From positions 868,001 through 932,000 of the forward strand of contig JAGTJN010000021.1 of NCBI GenBank assembly GCA_020747045.1: DNA of 64,000 nucleotides, read 5' to 3'. Below are positions 44,935 through 56,524 of the stretch, piece after piece. The first letter of the stretch is position 1. Every line of letters begins with the position of its first letter. Both the position numbers and the translations under genes were made by a program. This DNA comes from Phaeosphaeria sp. MPI-PUGE-AT-0046c. Its lineage: Eukaryota; Ascomycota; Dothideomycetes; Pleosporales; Phaeosphaeriaceae. The notes under the pieces are model-generated. The model ran no database searches. It saw only the letters and a list, made by a program, of their open reading frames with translations, and was not told the DNA's origin.

Positions 44935-45342
44935 AGCTGGGCTGAAAATCGACAGAACGTCGATTCTCGAGATGTCCGTTCAGTACTGAGTTGATGTTAG
45001 GTCCTAGATACAGCTTCCACCTCTTGTGCTAAGTAGTCGTGCTAGCGCACAGAGCCTTGTTAGAAGCCAAACTCTAGCGTTCGTGTCTATGCGAGCAACG
45101 CGTAGATTCAAGCGTGGAAGTAGAATTGTCGCTAGCAAAGAGACTAACGTAGGCGATAGTCGTGATAGGGTATGTTTGAGTTATAGTCTAAGGAACTTGA
45201 CTGCACTTGACTATAAGGAAGGCTTGTAACAGACTTTAGTCGCCGTCTTCTAATTGAGATTCTTCTCTGTATGCTTACCTGCATGCTGCCCACGTTTTAG
45301 GCAGCCACTGCCTACGTCACACCCACGTCACGCAGACTTTTA
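44935..45342. other. Intergenic, HET promoter side, with inverted repeat
   Basis: 408 bases. A perfect 8-bp inverted repeat TTATAGTC/GACTATAA at 45181-45188 and 45209-45216 encloses 20 bases and could form a hairpin. Its role is unknown; chance is possible. No gene seen. Confidence 0.35.
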
Positions 45343-46092
45343 CTAGCAGAAAGGCGTGTCAAGCTCCCTCGACGAGCTGAGCAAGGAGGCCGCATTGAGC
45401 CAGGGGCTTTGGTGCGGGAATTGCTGGGGTAAACGAGCGCCTAGAACGAAAATGGCTCTAAACACTAGCCTAGACACATTTACGAGGCAGATAAGCAGGA
45501 GGACTAATACGAGTGCTAAGCACAGGTATCCAATCATGGCTGCCAAAGTTGTCATCTGGACGGTATTGTGGGTTGAAGCGCAGTTGCGCTGTCAGGTTGG
45601 GTGTGCCGTTGAGGCACTTGTATGGATGATGAGTGCGTAGAGGAGCTTTGATGCACTGAGGAGCCAACGCGCAATTGTGGAAATAGGCGTTGATAGTTCT
45701 AGGCGCCGCTGACTACCCTCACTTCGAACAGTAAACGTGTACGTGGACCCAGGATTGACAACTATGAGCAACCTGATCGAAGAGCATGAAAGGATCAGAG
45801 CGTAATTTAGTAGATATCGTGACCGCTGAGAAGATTGATTGGAACAACCGCCTGTTAAGGGACCAATGACGATGCGACGCAGGAGCAAATTGAGGTAGCT
45901 AGGCCTGAACAATGTGGCCGATGCAGAAATGTCAGATTCTTGTGACCTGGTCAATTTGCAGGCTGCCATAATGATGGCAGCTACCATGAGTGGCTGGTTT
46001 ATAGTACCAGTGGCTTCCGCCTCCAAATGATGGATATGTTGAATCGAGTCTATGGAGATACGTAAATGTTGAGATGAGAGCCGGGGTATCAT
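45343..46092 (-). pseudogene. Multi-TM membrane protein frame with one internal TGA
   Basis: From ATG 46092 an open frame runs to a TGA at 45594-45592 and continues in the same frame to 45343, about 249 codons in all. Hydrophobic stretches lie before (PLMVAAIIMAACKL, YLLNYALILSCSSIRLLIVV) and after the stop (AAMIGYLCLALVLVLLLICL), so the TGA cuts what looks like one membrane protein. No intron of suitable length and phase removes it. Not recognised. It could be a pseudogene, or two frames sharing phase by chance. Confidence 0.35.
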
Positions 46093-46183
46093 CGTTGAGT
46101 GACCGCCAAAACGCCTATTGAAACACCGACGAACCGCATTGTTGAAACGGCCTCATCTTCCAGTCTTATCTTGCAATGAAGTC

Positions 46184-47089
46184 TTACACCTTCTTTTCGG
46201 CGCCGTATCCACCCTTGCCTTCTAAGCTCTCGTACGTCTTCCCCTCGCCATTGCCGTTCCTTGGCCCTCGCTCGTCGAGATCTTCTTGCAGCCACTTGAG
46301 CACAAGCTCACCGAGCTGACTGTTGCCGGTATACATCGTCTCGGCATTCTCGACCTTGACCTTCATGTCTTCGACACTGCCCCACTTTTTCACCTTGCCG
46401 AGGCTCATGTGTACAAGATGTGTCGGCCATGTGGCGAGGTTATCGAGGATATGCGTCGCGTATACGATGGTACACGGTCGTGTCTCGGTCTCTCGTTTGA
46501 GAAAGTTGAGGAAGTTGCTGCGCGAAAGCAGATCCAAGTCTACCGTAATTTCGTCCAAGAGCAGTATGGTCCATGGTCGCAACAATCCCATAGCAAGCTG
46601 GACCCGTCTCCTTTCACCATCTGACACAGCGTGCATGCGCCAACTCAGATCGATATCAAGGATTTTGATCAGAATGTCTCGACGCTCAGTGTAGTAGTCG
46701 CCACCCACCGAGGCGAGCAGAGTAGGGACATCGATGTCGGTGCGCACAATGGGATTAAGAACCCATTCCAGGCCGAGATACGTCACGCCTTCGAGGCCCA
46801 TCTTGAAAGGGTCGACGCCAGCGATGGACACGGTCCCCGCCGGAGCCATGCGCTTGCCAGAGAGGAGGCGGAGAAGCGTTGTTTTGCCAGCGCCATTTGC
46901 TGTAGTATATCAGATAAAGATACTTGCATGCCATAGAAGGTACTTACCACCAATCAAGAGTGTTCTGCTGCCCGGTGGCAGGTCTAAGAAGACCTCTTTT
47001 AGCCCACTGGACCCATCTGGGAACAGGTAGCTAAGGTTCTTCACGTCAATTGAAGGCGCAAGATCCTTGTTGTCTGCCTGGGTTGCCAT
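46184..47089 (-). CDS. CAF16: CAF16-type soluble ABC ATPase
   Basis: Exons 47089-46948 and 46899-46184 (48-nt intron) give 285 residues, close to yeast Caf16. A single ABC domain: Walker A GANGAGKTT (47-55, with Gly47/Ala48 at the splice join), signature VSDGERRR (139-146, Asp in place of the usual Gly-Gly), Walker B WTILLLDE (157-164). There is no membrane domain. Caf16 was found associated with the CCR4-NOT complex and Mediator subunits in yeast; its mechanism is unclear. The C-terminal tail is Gly/Lys-rich and ends in EKKV. Confidence 0.9.
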
Positions 47090-48915
47090 TGCAGTATGTT
47101 GAAGAGAGGCAAGCTCGTGACCGAGCTGCTGTGGTGGTGGTGACTACATCTCAAAAGTGGGTTGGCGGAGAGATTCCGGTGGTGGGCTGAAGTCGAGATG
47201 TCATCATTGAAGCATACTAGCCCAATTGAGAAGGCAGTTCTTCCAACGCACCAGATTTGCTTCCACACACGATGAACGAAACTCTACCGCCGAGCCACAG
47301 TGTCCACCTCTTTGGCCGAACGTGTATAGCACCAGGCTCATTGCTCTTGGGCCGACTGGCGCCTCACCAGCTGCTTGGGACGACTCTTTGAGGGCGACTA
47401 CCTACTGCGACGTGTCGCGTCCACCTCGCTCAGCGACAAATATCATCGCATGCAAGGTTCACGGCATGAATGCCTTCAGATTATATTTAATTCCGATCAG
47501 ACTTTCTTGTCATCAGAAGAAAATTGCTTTGAAGACCCTCTGCACAGCCCTCAGATATGTCCGGTCAATTTTTCAGCAAGGGATCGCTTGGATCTGTCTG
47601 TCCAGTCATCTCGAGGGCACGGCGTGTCCGAGGCTTACACAACCGGACAGATTTGAATACGATCAATGCTTGAGGAAGGAGCTAGTTCGTAGTTTGGTCG
47701 TTTTCTGACCTACTTATGCCATGGGTTCATGGAGCGCGTAGGCCTCAGCTTTCCGTTGCGCATTCAGAATCCATAAATGATATCTTCATCTGAAGATTCT
47801 ACATCAGCGTGTCACTTGAAACGCGGCCTTTTAGACAGTATTCACTCTTTTCTTGAAAGTCTAGCTGCTCTGATCGCTCTTCGACTCACTCTTGCTACTG
47901 TCGTCTGTGTTAACACTGCCTTACACACATTGTTTCTTTGTGCTATCACTCTTACTGGCTTTGCTATTTTTCTTTGCATCTTCGCACAACTGTCTAATAG
48001 AATTGCGGATCGCACGGCATGCAGGTGGAGCAGGGTTCCAAAATTCAATGCATCCTCCTGGGCCAAGCAATCGCTCATTCGTCTCAACTCAGATGCCTCC
48101 CAAACGAAGGATCCGTATCCAAGCACTGTGGTCTCGATGGAAGGATGAACCGATGGCAAAATTGAAGCACAACGAGGCCAATGTATGTCTTTATCAGGAT
48201 TTCTCATGTGCCTCGAGATTCTGAATTGTAGTCAATGTGCAGAGATAGATGATTTAATTGCAGTGCCGGACGAAAAAGGTCATCGGTAGTAGCTTCCATG
48301 TTGAGTGGAAGATGAGATTGAACAAGAGGATGACAGCCTGGGAATACAACACGAACACAGTGCGCATTTGTCACAGTTATTGTACATGAGGCGCATCAGC
48401 TACTGAATTTAGCTCGGTTCCGAATCTTTGGAAGCACCAGTTCTCGACGGATAAATCCAATGGTTCCGAGGCGTGTCGCATGTTCGTTACCTCCGAACCT
48501 CTCATTTCACACCAAACTAGATTACTCCGCCGGATCGAACGCTACCTGCGTGTTTGTACCGTTGCATCGGGTCGGATGTCTTCAATGCAGCATGATTGGA
48601 CACTCAAGAGTATTGTGCAACAAGTGCGCATGTCGGTACATGGCCTTATCTGGTAGGTTATTAAAACGCTTGTGCAGCGAGAGTGTTACCATGGAGCTCA
48701 CTTAGAGTAGGTTCATGCAGATGGCCAACGCACTATGCAGTTGAGCTAGCCGGTACCTAACTGCTGGTAAGGCGTTTTCCCCTCGATACTTTACCAATAC
48801 TGCTTTGGCCGTGAAACTCGGAGGTTAATGAAAGCTCCGATTGACTTCTAAATTCCACCGCAGCAGAGTCATCCGCAGTCCAAAGCAAAGTCGCGAATAT
48901 CTTCCAGGTACAATC
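47090..48915. other. Gene-poor stretch of 1.8 kb
   Basis: No gene is firmly supported. A plus-strand frame at 47226-47708 (160 codons) has no protein character and overlaps the CAF16 promoter. The best candidate is 47777-48148, listed separately. Confidence 0.45.
47777..48148 (+). CDS. Possible small membrane protein, unknown
   Basis: A 123-codon frame from an ATG with a long hydrophobic stretch (LTLATVVCVNTALHTLFLCA then ITLTGFAIFLCIFAQL, about residues 36-72), enough for two TM helices, followed by a basic tail. No intron, no known family and no supporting context. Such frames can arise by chance in TC-rich DNA. Confidence 0.22.
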   Translation: MISSSEDSTSACHLKRGLLDSIHSFLESLAALIALRLTLATVVCVNTALHTLFLCAITLTGFAIFLCIFAQLSNRIADRTACRWSRVPKFNASSWAKQSLIRLNSDASQTKDPYPSTVVSMEG

Positions 48916-50192
48916 ATGGCGGACAGCGTCGCCCAAAATGCTGTGATTGTACGTATTGGCTACTCCTATTTCTCTTCTCCAATCTAACACTTGAGTACGT
49001 AGCCGATTGAGGCTACCTTGTTAGCACTGGCACTGTTCATCGCTTCTGGTCGCCTCATACCACGGATTGTGTCATTGCAACACCTCACTGTGAGCGATTG
49101 GTTCCTTGTGGCATCGATTGCCGATGCTATTGGGCTGTTCATCACCGACTTTATAACCTACAAATGGGGCGGTATGGCTGGCGACGATGCACCTGAGCAA
49201 TCGATGGAACGGATGGTTGCGCTGAAGAAGGTGCGTGACTCGACCAAAGTGAAAGTTGGGTGATACAATCTAATCCACCCCCCTACAGGTTCAATTCGCT
49301 GGCAATGCATTCTACGATACTGGTATATACTGGCCAAAACTCGCCGTTCTGGCGTTGTACTTCAGGCTCATCCCACCCACGATGCCCTGGCTTCGAAAAT
49401 CGTTATACGCGGTAACCGCGTTCACTGGATGCGCAATGACGGCAACCTTTTTTCTGGACACTTTCTGGTGTGGCCGTGAGGTTTCTCAGAACTGGTCCCT
49501 TGAGGAAGGTGCTTGCAATACATTCGCGTCAAAGGAAGTCTTTCGGATTGATTGGGCGCTCAACATCACAACGGACGTCTCAAGTAGGTGATAAATGACT
49601 GCGCAGTGTAATATTACTGACGAAATAGTAGTCTTCATGCTACCCTTCCCATTGCTTCATTCTATCCAACTCAATAAACGCCAAATCTGGGGCCTGATTG
49701 CGACTTTTTCTCTGGGACTCATCACTATCTCCATGAGTGTACTCCGCTTCGCAACGATTGAGGTCATCTATGCCTGGACCAATGTTTGTACGTTGGAATT
49801 CATGGATACTTCACGATGAATTCACTAACAGATTCGCAGATGTGCTCTCCATGGCAGAAATGGCCGTCGCTATCATGGTGGTCTCCCTTCCCTCGATGCG
49901 AGGCTTTCTCCGTAGGGGCGGCATCTTCTCCTCCAACAAAAACTCGGGCTCATCCTCCTACCGTTCCAAATACGGCATTCGCACTCCACTTTCGGGATCG
50001 AACAATGGCTTTGTACGTCCTACCATTAGAGTCAAGCATAACGTCAGAGCTCGTACAGACGACGATTCCGGAAGTGAGGTCGAGCTGAACAATATGTCGA
50101 GAAAAGACGTCATCTACGAGACACGCCGGGTTAGTGTGCAATACTCAAAGTCGCTGGACGACGAAATGGGTCGATCCGGAAAATTGATATGA
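48916..50192 (+). CDS. PTH11-like / rhodopsin-fold integral membrane protein 1
   Basis: Five exons (48916-48948, 49003-49230, 49289-49583, 49629-49787, 49840-50192) give 355 residues. About seven hydrophobic helices run from residue 12 to 250, with the family landmarks FAGNAFYDTGIYWPKLAVLA, a Cys-containing loop around TFWCGREVSQNWSLEEGACN and LSMAEMAVAIMVVSLPSMRG. The C-terminal tail (about 255-355) is Ser/Arg-rich and cytosolic. PTH11-like GPCR candidates sense surface or host cues in plant-associated fungi, but this short-loop subtype (fungal rhodopsin-domain family) is uncharacterised. It is followed 1.5 kb on by a shorter paralogue in the same direction. Confidence 0.86.
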
Positions 50193-51688
50193 GCTTTGTC
50201 TTGGAAACGCGTGGTTCGGAAACCGTCAGCTGCCGAGTGCCTCCAGACGGAAGCAAATTTCCTTCGCATCTGTATAGAGTATTGTACTAAAAGCGATGTT
50301 TTCAGACGATGTTTAATCTCGGTAGAAGCGCAAGATCATTATGTCACCTTGCCTCCTCCGCAATATGAAAAACATATCGACAAGCACGGTGTTGTGGGTG
50401 TACAAAAGCTCGTATACCAGCGCACATTGCGCCATAGTGGCTTGGCGGATCTGAAACCAAGGATGGAACGGAGCGAGCAATGTAACCTAGATGTGGACGG
50501 TTTGGCGCCTATGTGCAGCAAGTCTAGGTTGCTGATTGGCTGTGCCCTCACACTGGGATGGAGATCCTACGGCTCGAGGGAGCGGGAGCCGGAAGCGTAG
50601 CCGCGCGCCCCCAGTGACATCTCAACTGAAGTTTTTCCTTGAACAACGGACACGTCTCGGAGATTACACAACAGCTATTGCAGAATACCAATCACTAGAA
50701 TCAGGCCCCCTACACTCGCATCTCAACTTATGTTTGACATGTGGTGGTGTGAGATTCGCATCGGTGGATGCCTACCTGAAGTAGTATTCATGGCCGCTCG
50801 CTTATGGCGTCAAAGAAATCGGACTCCATTCCCGTCCATGCAAGAAACCGCATTCGATTATATTAGCCTGCGATACGAAGCTGAAGGATTTACCCGTCGG
50901 ATGGCTGGAAATAACTCGAATAGGAAAAAAGGTCGCATCTTCACTCCACACTGCATGCCTTATTGCCTCTGCAGCAAAGAGTTGCGAATGTCCTTGTAAC
51001 ATTGAGGACGCACATTTGGGCCGCATTTGCGTACTTCTAAGGCGTACGCGTTGTAAGGAATCAAAGAATAGACAGCACGCCGATGTGTCTCCCGTGATTT
51101 TTCAACACCTGGTCCACGCTCACTCCCACTGCAATGGCTCTGCCGCGTCGAACACCTGAAACCCATGTTCGTATCAGCCCACTCGACCTGACCTTCCCTA
51201 AAAACTCTTCGGGGCGTTAACACACTACCAGTCAGTCTCCATATCCACGCCTTGAATCCGACACCAAGCCCTGTAATCCATCCAAGACGCGGCGAGGGCG
51301 CACACCCAACCAACCCCTCGGGTTCGCCAAGTCCGCTGTGCCTCAGCTGTGCACATGGTATATAGCACAATATACACAAGGTGTAACATGAGTGGCTAAT
51401 CCCCTGTTCTACACGCATGAGATCCTGGAGCGCAACTACCTCCCAAGGCAAGGCCAGCCGCCTCGGCTGCAGCATCGCATTCTCAATTTGAGGCCATTGG
51501 TCTTGGTATGCTTTCAGGGTCTGGCGGACTAGTAAATGAACCTACGTTCTTCTGCATGCTTCCGTGCGTGTACCCTATACATACGACCTGTGAGACCCGC
51601 TCAAGCGAATGAGACGTATTCCGACTCATCTCTACGACGACTTTCTTTTTTTTAAGGTTTTAATAATTGATCTGGTAGTAAAGTCACG
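50193..51688. other. Intergenic between PTH11-like paralogues
   Basis: 1.5 kb. Frames at 50196-50600 plus and 50960-51475 minus are open but show no protein character. A TTTTTTTTAA tract lies near 51650. Nothing else supported. Confidence 0.45.
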
Positions 51689-52658
51689 ATGGAGCACCGA
51701 ATCGATGGAAAGGATTGCATGGTAAGGCAATGTATGTCGATACGCATTTTGGACGTTCGCTGACATGTGGTTGTGTGCTGATAGATCTCGGAATGGATAT
51801 TGCTTGCCCTGGCTTACTCCTTTGTCGCACTGCGCATCTACACGCGCCTCTTCCGCCTTCGCTCGAAGCTGGATACGTCGGACTACCTTTTGATCGTATC
51901 TGCGCTCATTGCGCTTGGCTTGATCATCTGCGACACGCTCACATACCAAATGGGCGTGATGGACGAGTATGAGACGTCGGAGAAGCTGTCAAAGGTACGT
52001 CTCACGACCTCACTTCAGGATTAGATCATCATTGGAACTCTTACTTACCTCATGCGACATTCAGATCTCCTTCGCTTCAAACTACTTCTACGACGTCGGT
52101 ATGGGTTTTCCTAAACTCAGCATGCTAGCATTCTACTGGGCCTACTTCAACCTCGAGGCCCGCCCCGGCATGCGAAAGATGCTTTGGGCCATGACTGCCT
52201 TTGTTGTGCTATGCTACCTTACGATCCTCTTTGACGACACCTTCTTCTGCGGCAAAAATGTCTCCGTGCAGTGGTCACAAGAAGAGGGAGCGTGCTCTGT
52301 GTTCTACGCGCCTGAGCCGTTCATTCTCAACTTCACGCTCAACTTGGCTTGCTACTTGGTCGTGTACACCATCCCGTTGGTACTATTGGCGCAGGGTATC
52401 TTGAGGGCGTCTGCAGGTGTTTCGCTTACGTTTGTTTTGGGTGCGTTGACAATCATCTCGAGTATTGTGCGATTTGTTACGCTCAAGGTCGGAACTGGCC
52501 AGGAGAATTTGGTTTGTAAGTTGTTTTCTACTAGAAGATAGTATGGCGTGTGCTAACTAGATATTGCAGATCCCCTCAGCATGGTGGAGATGACTCTTTC
52601 GATCATCGTCGTTGCTTTGCCCGGACTCAAACCACTTGCACGCAGAGAAAAGTACTAG
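51689..52658 (+). CDS. PTH11-like / rhodopsin-fold integral membrane protein 2, tail-less
   Basis: Exons 51689-51721, 51785-51994, 52065-52515 and 52570-52658 give 260 residues. The first exon is 11 codons, as in the upstream paralogue, and the YPLSMVEMTLSIIVVALPGL ending matches YVLSMAEMAVAIMVVSLPSM there, with the same GTTT|GT...CAG|AT join. One intron of the paralogue is absent. Seven hydrophobic stretches span the protein; the conserved loop (FFCGKNVSVQWSQEEGACSV) is present. It stops seven residues after the last helix (KPLARREKY), so the cytosolic tail that could couple to signalling is missing. Confidence 0.85.
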
Positions 52659-52872
52659 TATATCAAGTGAACATCAGAACTCTTCGAATCAAATCCCTTC
52701 CGTCAAACGCTTAATTTCCTTATTGTAACCATATCCCCAACGAGTGTGAAGAATTTGACTGTTTTGAATTGAGCTCCACCGATTGTAGATTGAGCTCCAT
52801 CCACCGTTGTGTAAGATCCCGATCATTCCTATTGGCGGAACTCCCTGGCCAGGAATATACGAGGGCTTCGCC

Positions 52873-53994
52873 TCATAGATAATGCTGTATCGTACGCAAA
52901 GCAGTTGTCCTACAGGTTTGAGCAACATCCCGGACAAATTGTTGAAACCCTCTGGGATCGTTCTGGATTGCTCGCATGTCATCCTGCATAGTTTCCCAAG
53001 TAACTCGCAGGCTGCCTTGAACAACCATCCACATGGTCTGCATGTGATAGATAGCAGAGCTTCCAAGCGCTCTTGCTGGAAGAATTGCACTTGGTCCGTT
53101 TTCATACACGAAAAGAAAGAGGCCGCAACAAAGTGAGAAGCCTTGGTCCGGATCTGCGAGACTTTGAGGTCCACAAGTTCGAAGCAGGCAAAATTTCTGA
53201 TCGCCATTGATATCAACGACCCTCCACCTATCATGAGCTGTTCGCTTTAGGAACACGTACAACATGATCCAATTAAGAGAGACCAAGAAAGCGATATAGC
53301 ACGAGATCTTTGCACGACTAAACCCAACAGATCTGCGCAGATTATGACGAGACGATTCCCATTGTTCCCAATAGCGCAACAACTGAAGAATGGCGAGAAC
53401 TTGCTGAACACAAAGTATACCAAGAAAGAACGACAATGAAACGTACCCAAGCCAGTTAATGAATAGAGAGCTTGAAAAGATGCTAGTTGAATCGGGTGAT
53501 CCGCCATTTGACGTTGGAGTGATATTCGGAGACATGTGGAATTTCGTTGGTCCTCTTCTGTTGATTTGAAGTATCGCTGTCGTGATCGTACCCACTGGTA
53601 TGGCCGAGGCAAGTATTGTGAACATGCGAAGTCTCCAGAGGATTGCGCTGAGTTGGTGATCGTTGTGGATACACGAGAGGCGAGGTACCATGAAAAGATA
53701 CCAGAGAGCCCAGAATATTACGCTGATGGCCGACACGTATGCTTCGAGTAAAGGATGCTGAAAATTGACTTGCTTGAGTAGATCGATGGCGGCCCAATCG
53801 ATATAGAGTACAGTGGGTATCATAGAAAGCACCGTGAAGTCGCTGGGATGGCGACATAGAGAACATAGAGAAGATACTGTAACGAGCACTCAGGCTGCCC
53901 ATGATCCAGGGCCGTAAATTCCGCTGATCTGGTTGACATCAATGTTGACGGTGTGGGATACCTGTGTGGTATTGGTACCTGCGAGGATGGGCAT
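52873..53994 (-). pseudogene. Multi-TM orphan-family membrane protein stopped by one TGA
   Basis: From ATG 53994 the frame is open for 374 codons to 52873 apart from a single TGA at 53892-53890. It falls in VNQISGIYGPGSWAA*VLVT, where the intact neighbour at 54985-55833 has VNGFYGSGAWASWIIAL: TGA replaces the Trp codon TGG. The rest aligns in order (IDWAAIDLLKQ against TNWAGIDLLRQ, then ADPDQGFSLCCGLFLFV against SDWDQAFALVCALVMVV), so this is a near-intact copy with one nonsense change. About seven TM helices. Family function unknown. A sequencing error or readthrough cannot be excluded. Confidence 0.75.
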
Positions 53995-54180
53995 TCTGAC
54001 CGTGGAACATGCCGACCAGATAGGTCGGTGTTTCGCGTAGTTTACAAGAGCGCTAGATTGTTTAACAACCTTAGTGAATGAATCTGGGTGAAAAGTTGTT
54101 GTGGTCGAACAGGCTGTAATCATCCAACTTTTGTAGCTATTATTGCAAAAAATTCTATTTTTATTTTCAACAGTATTGTA

Positions 54181-54880
54181 GGTCAGATGGGAGATCCAAT
54201 AGGAACCTTTCAATTGCCGAACGGCAGTGATACTCTTATTGCGGAAGGGTCATCAAGCTCGGATGAACTTGTCAAGAGTACGACACAGTCTGGTGGAGCG
54301 CTATACCTGGCCCCTGCTAACATACTCGTAAGATTATACCATACTCGAAGACAGTGTCTTTAACACGGAACGTTTCGCAGCTAACGCTACAGCTTATCCC
54401 ACTTTCGATCCTCGCAGGTCACTCGACATCACTGAGAAATCCATCAATGAACTTCTCGCGAACGTCAGTATCTCTGCGCTTTCGCTGAACACATGGTACG
54501 ACATTGTAACAGTCAACAACACTGATTACAGGAATGCCTATCGCTTCTCTTATCCTCTAAACTTATATCTACCGTACGGACCTTGTCTCGCAGCAACCCT
54601 CATCTTCGTTGGGATTGGAATCAACGCGCTACAACTAAATGGCGTACCTGCTAGGGACGGTGGTTTCTTACAAAATTTGATAACGACGACTGGAGACACC
54701 GCGCTCAACAGAGTGGCAGCTGAAGCATCACTTAGTGCTCCCGATGCTGCACCGAAAGAGCTGCTTAGCATGAAAGTGCGCTTCGCAAAACCGAATGAGG
54801 AAAACGGGAGTGGAGCAGCTTTTGGGACCGTTGAGGAGACGACGGCACTGGAGAGGAAGGCATGGCGAATGAAGGAATGA
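54181..54880 (+). pseudogene. Frameshifted C-terminal fragment of a large membrane-anchored protein
   Basis: Plus-strand sequence reads GDPIGTFQLPNGSDTLIAEG and ALYLAPANIL, then continues one base out of phase at about 54331 as DYTILEDSVFNTERFAANAT, SLDITEKSINELLANVSISA, a TM helix (LYLPYGPCLAATLIFVGIGI) and a tail ending at 54880. The 5' part is missing. This is the C-terminal end of a fungal protein type with a big extracellular domain and terminal TM helix, and it has both a frameshift and a 5' truncation. It lies between, and opposite to, the two multi-TM genes. Confidence 0.65.
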
Positions 54881-54984
54881 AGAACGTCGGAAGGACATGT
54901 ACCGTGCAGGCAATAGTTGAACATGTCGGAACTCAAGATCAAGGTCAAGTGATGAACATTCTTCTACTCAAGCGTATAGGCGGT

Positions 54985-55833
54985 CTAGCGATACCGCAGT
55001 GCAGCTCTGTACACACCTGGTCCCATCTCCTTCACAACCATCACAAGAGCGCATACAAGCGCGAAAGCTTGGTCCCAGTCCGAGATGCTCTGCGTCGTAC
55101 AAGGTATCAAGAAATAACAGTCAGATCTTTCCGCGTTTGTGCGCAAAATTTCAAACAAGAAGTAGACATAGACCATAATGGAGAACATGGCTATGATAAT
55201 ACTAGCAAATACGCTAGTAATTGGGAAGGTAGTCCCAGCGAGCCGGAACATCGAACCAGGATCCGTCGAAGCATAAATTGATGTCGCGGTGACAACCACA
55301 ATGGTCCCTACGGCCCCGACCTTCATCGCGGTTTGGAAGTGGTAAGTCACCAAGTCTCCATATAGTTTGCCATGAACATCAGTCTGCATCAACTCCTCAT
55401 TTTTGGTTAAGTAAAATAGGACCAATAACACCCCGCTCCAAGGCAGAATTGTCGCTGCCCCAATTACACGCTCAACCATACTTGAGTCGCGATCGTTCTT
55501 GATGTTGGCATTGAGCATGTAACAGTACTGCAAGACAATGTTGGCGAATCCACTATAAGCGACGAATACGGCAGCGGCTATGGGGCCCAGTGACGGCTCG
55601 TTGTGGTAGAATTGCCGGAGGAGGTCGATGCCCGCCCAGTTTGTGTAAAGTAAGGAGGCGATGAGGTCGTAGGTGAGCCTTCTTTCGCCTTTGAAGATGC
55701 TGATCCATGAGGACATCAAAGCGATGATCCAGCTTGCCCAGGCTCCAGATCCGTAGAAGCCGTTGACTTGGTCAATGCCGTATGGATCGCTGGCAGTTTC
55801 TGTGGTATTTCTAGGAAAGACGAATGCTGGCAT
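54985..55833 (-). CDS. Multi-TM membrane protein of a fungal orphan family (intact)
   Basis: Single exon, 282 residues from ATG 55833; 25 open codons before it are ignored because MPAFVFPRNTTETASDPYG aligns with the start of the neighbour at 53994. The family mark is DQVNGFYGSGAWASWIIALM at about 21-40. Six to seven hydrophobic helices follow, with a loop of about 60 residues near 120-150. N-terminal Asn-Thr-Thr sites suggest an extracellular start. No function is known. Compared with the TGA-bearing copy it is shorter at the C-terminus (about 90 residues). Confidence 0.75.
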   Translation of the reverse strand: MPAFVFPRNTTETASDPYGIDQVNGFYGSGAWASWIIALMSSWISIFKGERRLTYDLIASLLYTNWAGIDLLRQFYHNEPSLGPIAAAVFVAYSGFANIVLQYCYMLNANIKNDRDSSMVERVIGAATILPWSGVLLVLFYLTKNEELMQTDVHGKLYGDLVTYHFQTAMKVGAVGTIVVVTATSIYASTDPGSMFRLAGTTFPITSVFASIIIAMFSIMVYVYFLFEILRTNAERSDCYFLIPCTTQSISDWDQAFALVCALVMVVKEMGPGVYRAALRYR

Positions 55834-56524
55834 TGCGTGTAAAATCGAACGAGGGGAATTTCTAATGCGGTGATGTTCTGCGAGGAGATAATATCTTCGG
55901 TCATCCAAGCATTAGAGAAAGATGACAGGTGACGAGGCTGAGAAATGTCCTATCGTTGTGGGGGCTGAGCAAGGCTGTGCTACATGTAGACATGACTAAT
56001 AAGCGACAGCAAATCATCTTCAGCCACAATGAAACTGTTACCTGCCGAAATGTACGCAAGTCTCATAAATTGGACTTCTAGGGCAATGGGTAAGCTGTAC
56101 TGCTGCGACCAGTTCTTGCAAAGTAAGTCGAGCCGCAATCCAGTATGTGCATCATTTGGAACAGGGCACTGGAGCATAGCGGTAAGCTAAGCACATTAGT
56201 GTACATACCATCAAATACTGTCATAAACATAAAACAACAAACAAGATGCAAGACTCTCAGCGCCTCGAGACCACCCTAACAAGCACTCTCCAGTCTCAAC
56301 TTCTGCTCACATTGGGGTGTAGTATTTGAGCACGTAATCGATCAATCTTCGGAAGCTACATTGGCTCACATAATTGTGTACTCAGATTTTCAAGAGACTG
56401 CAGCTATATTGCTTGTTGTATTCGTTTCAAGTCAGGTGAGTATGGTGATCTTATTCTGATATTCATTCGTTCATTCACATCTTCCGCCTTGTCTTCTATT
56501 TTCTACAAGTTCCGTCAGAAAACA
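55834..56524. other. Intergenic, membrane-protein region to VPS23
   Basis: 691 bases, AT-rich near 56200-56480. The right end is VPS23 3' sequence. No reading frame or motif supported. Confidence 0.5.

Noticed and set aside
45181..45216. Hairpin as a terminator or transposon end
   Set aside because: Only 8 bp per arm, no flanking duplication and no gene ending there.
48526..48545. B-box-like GTTCGATCC on the minus strand, tested as a tRNA gene
   Set aside because: No A box at a fitting distance and no cloverleaf.
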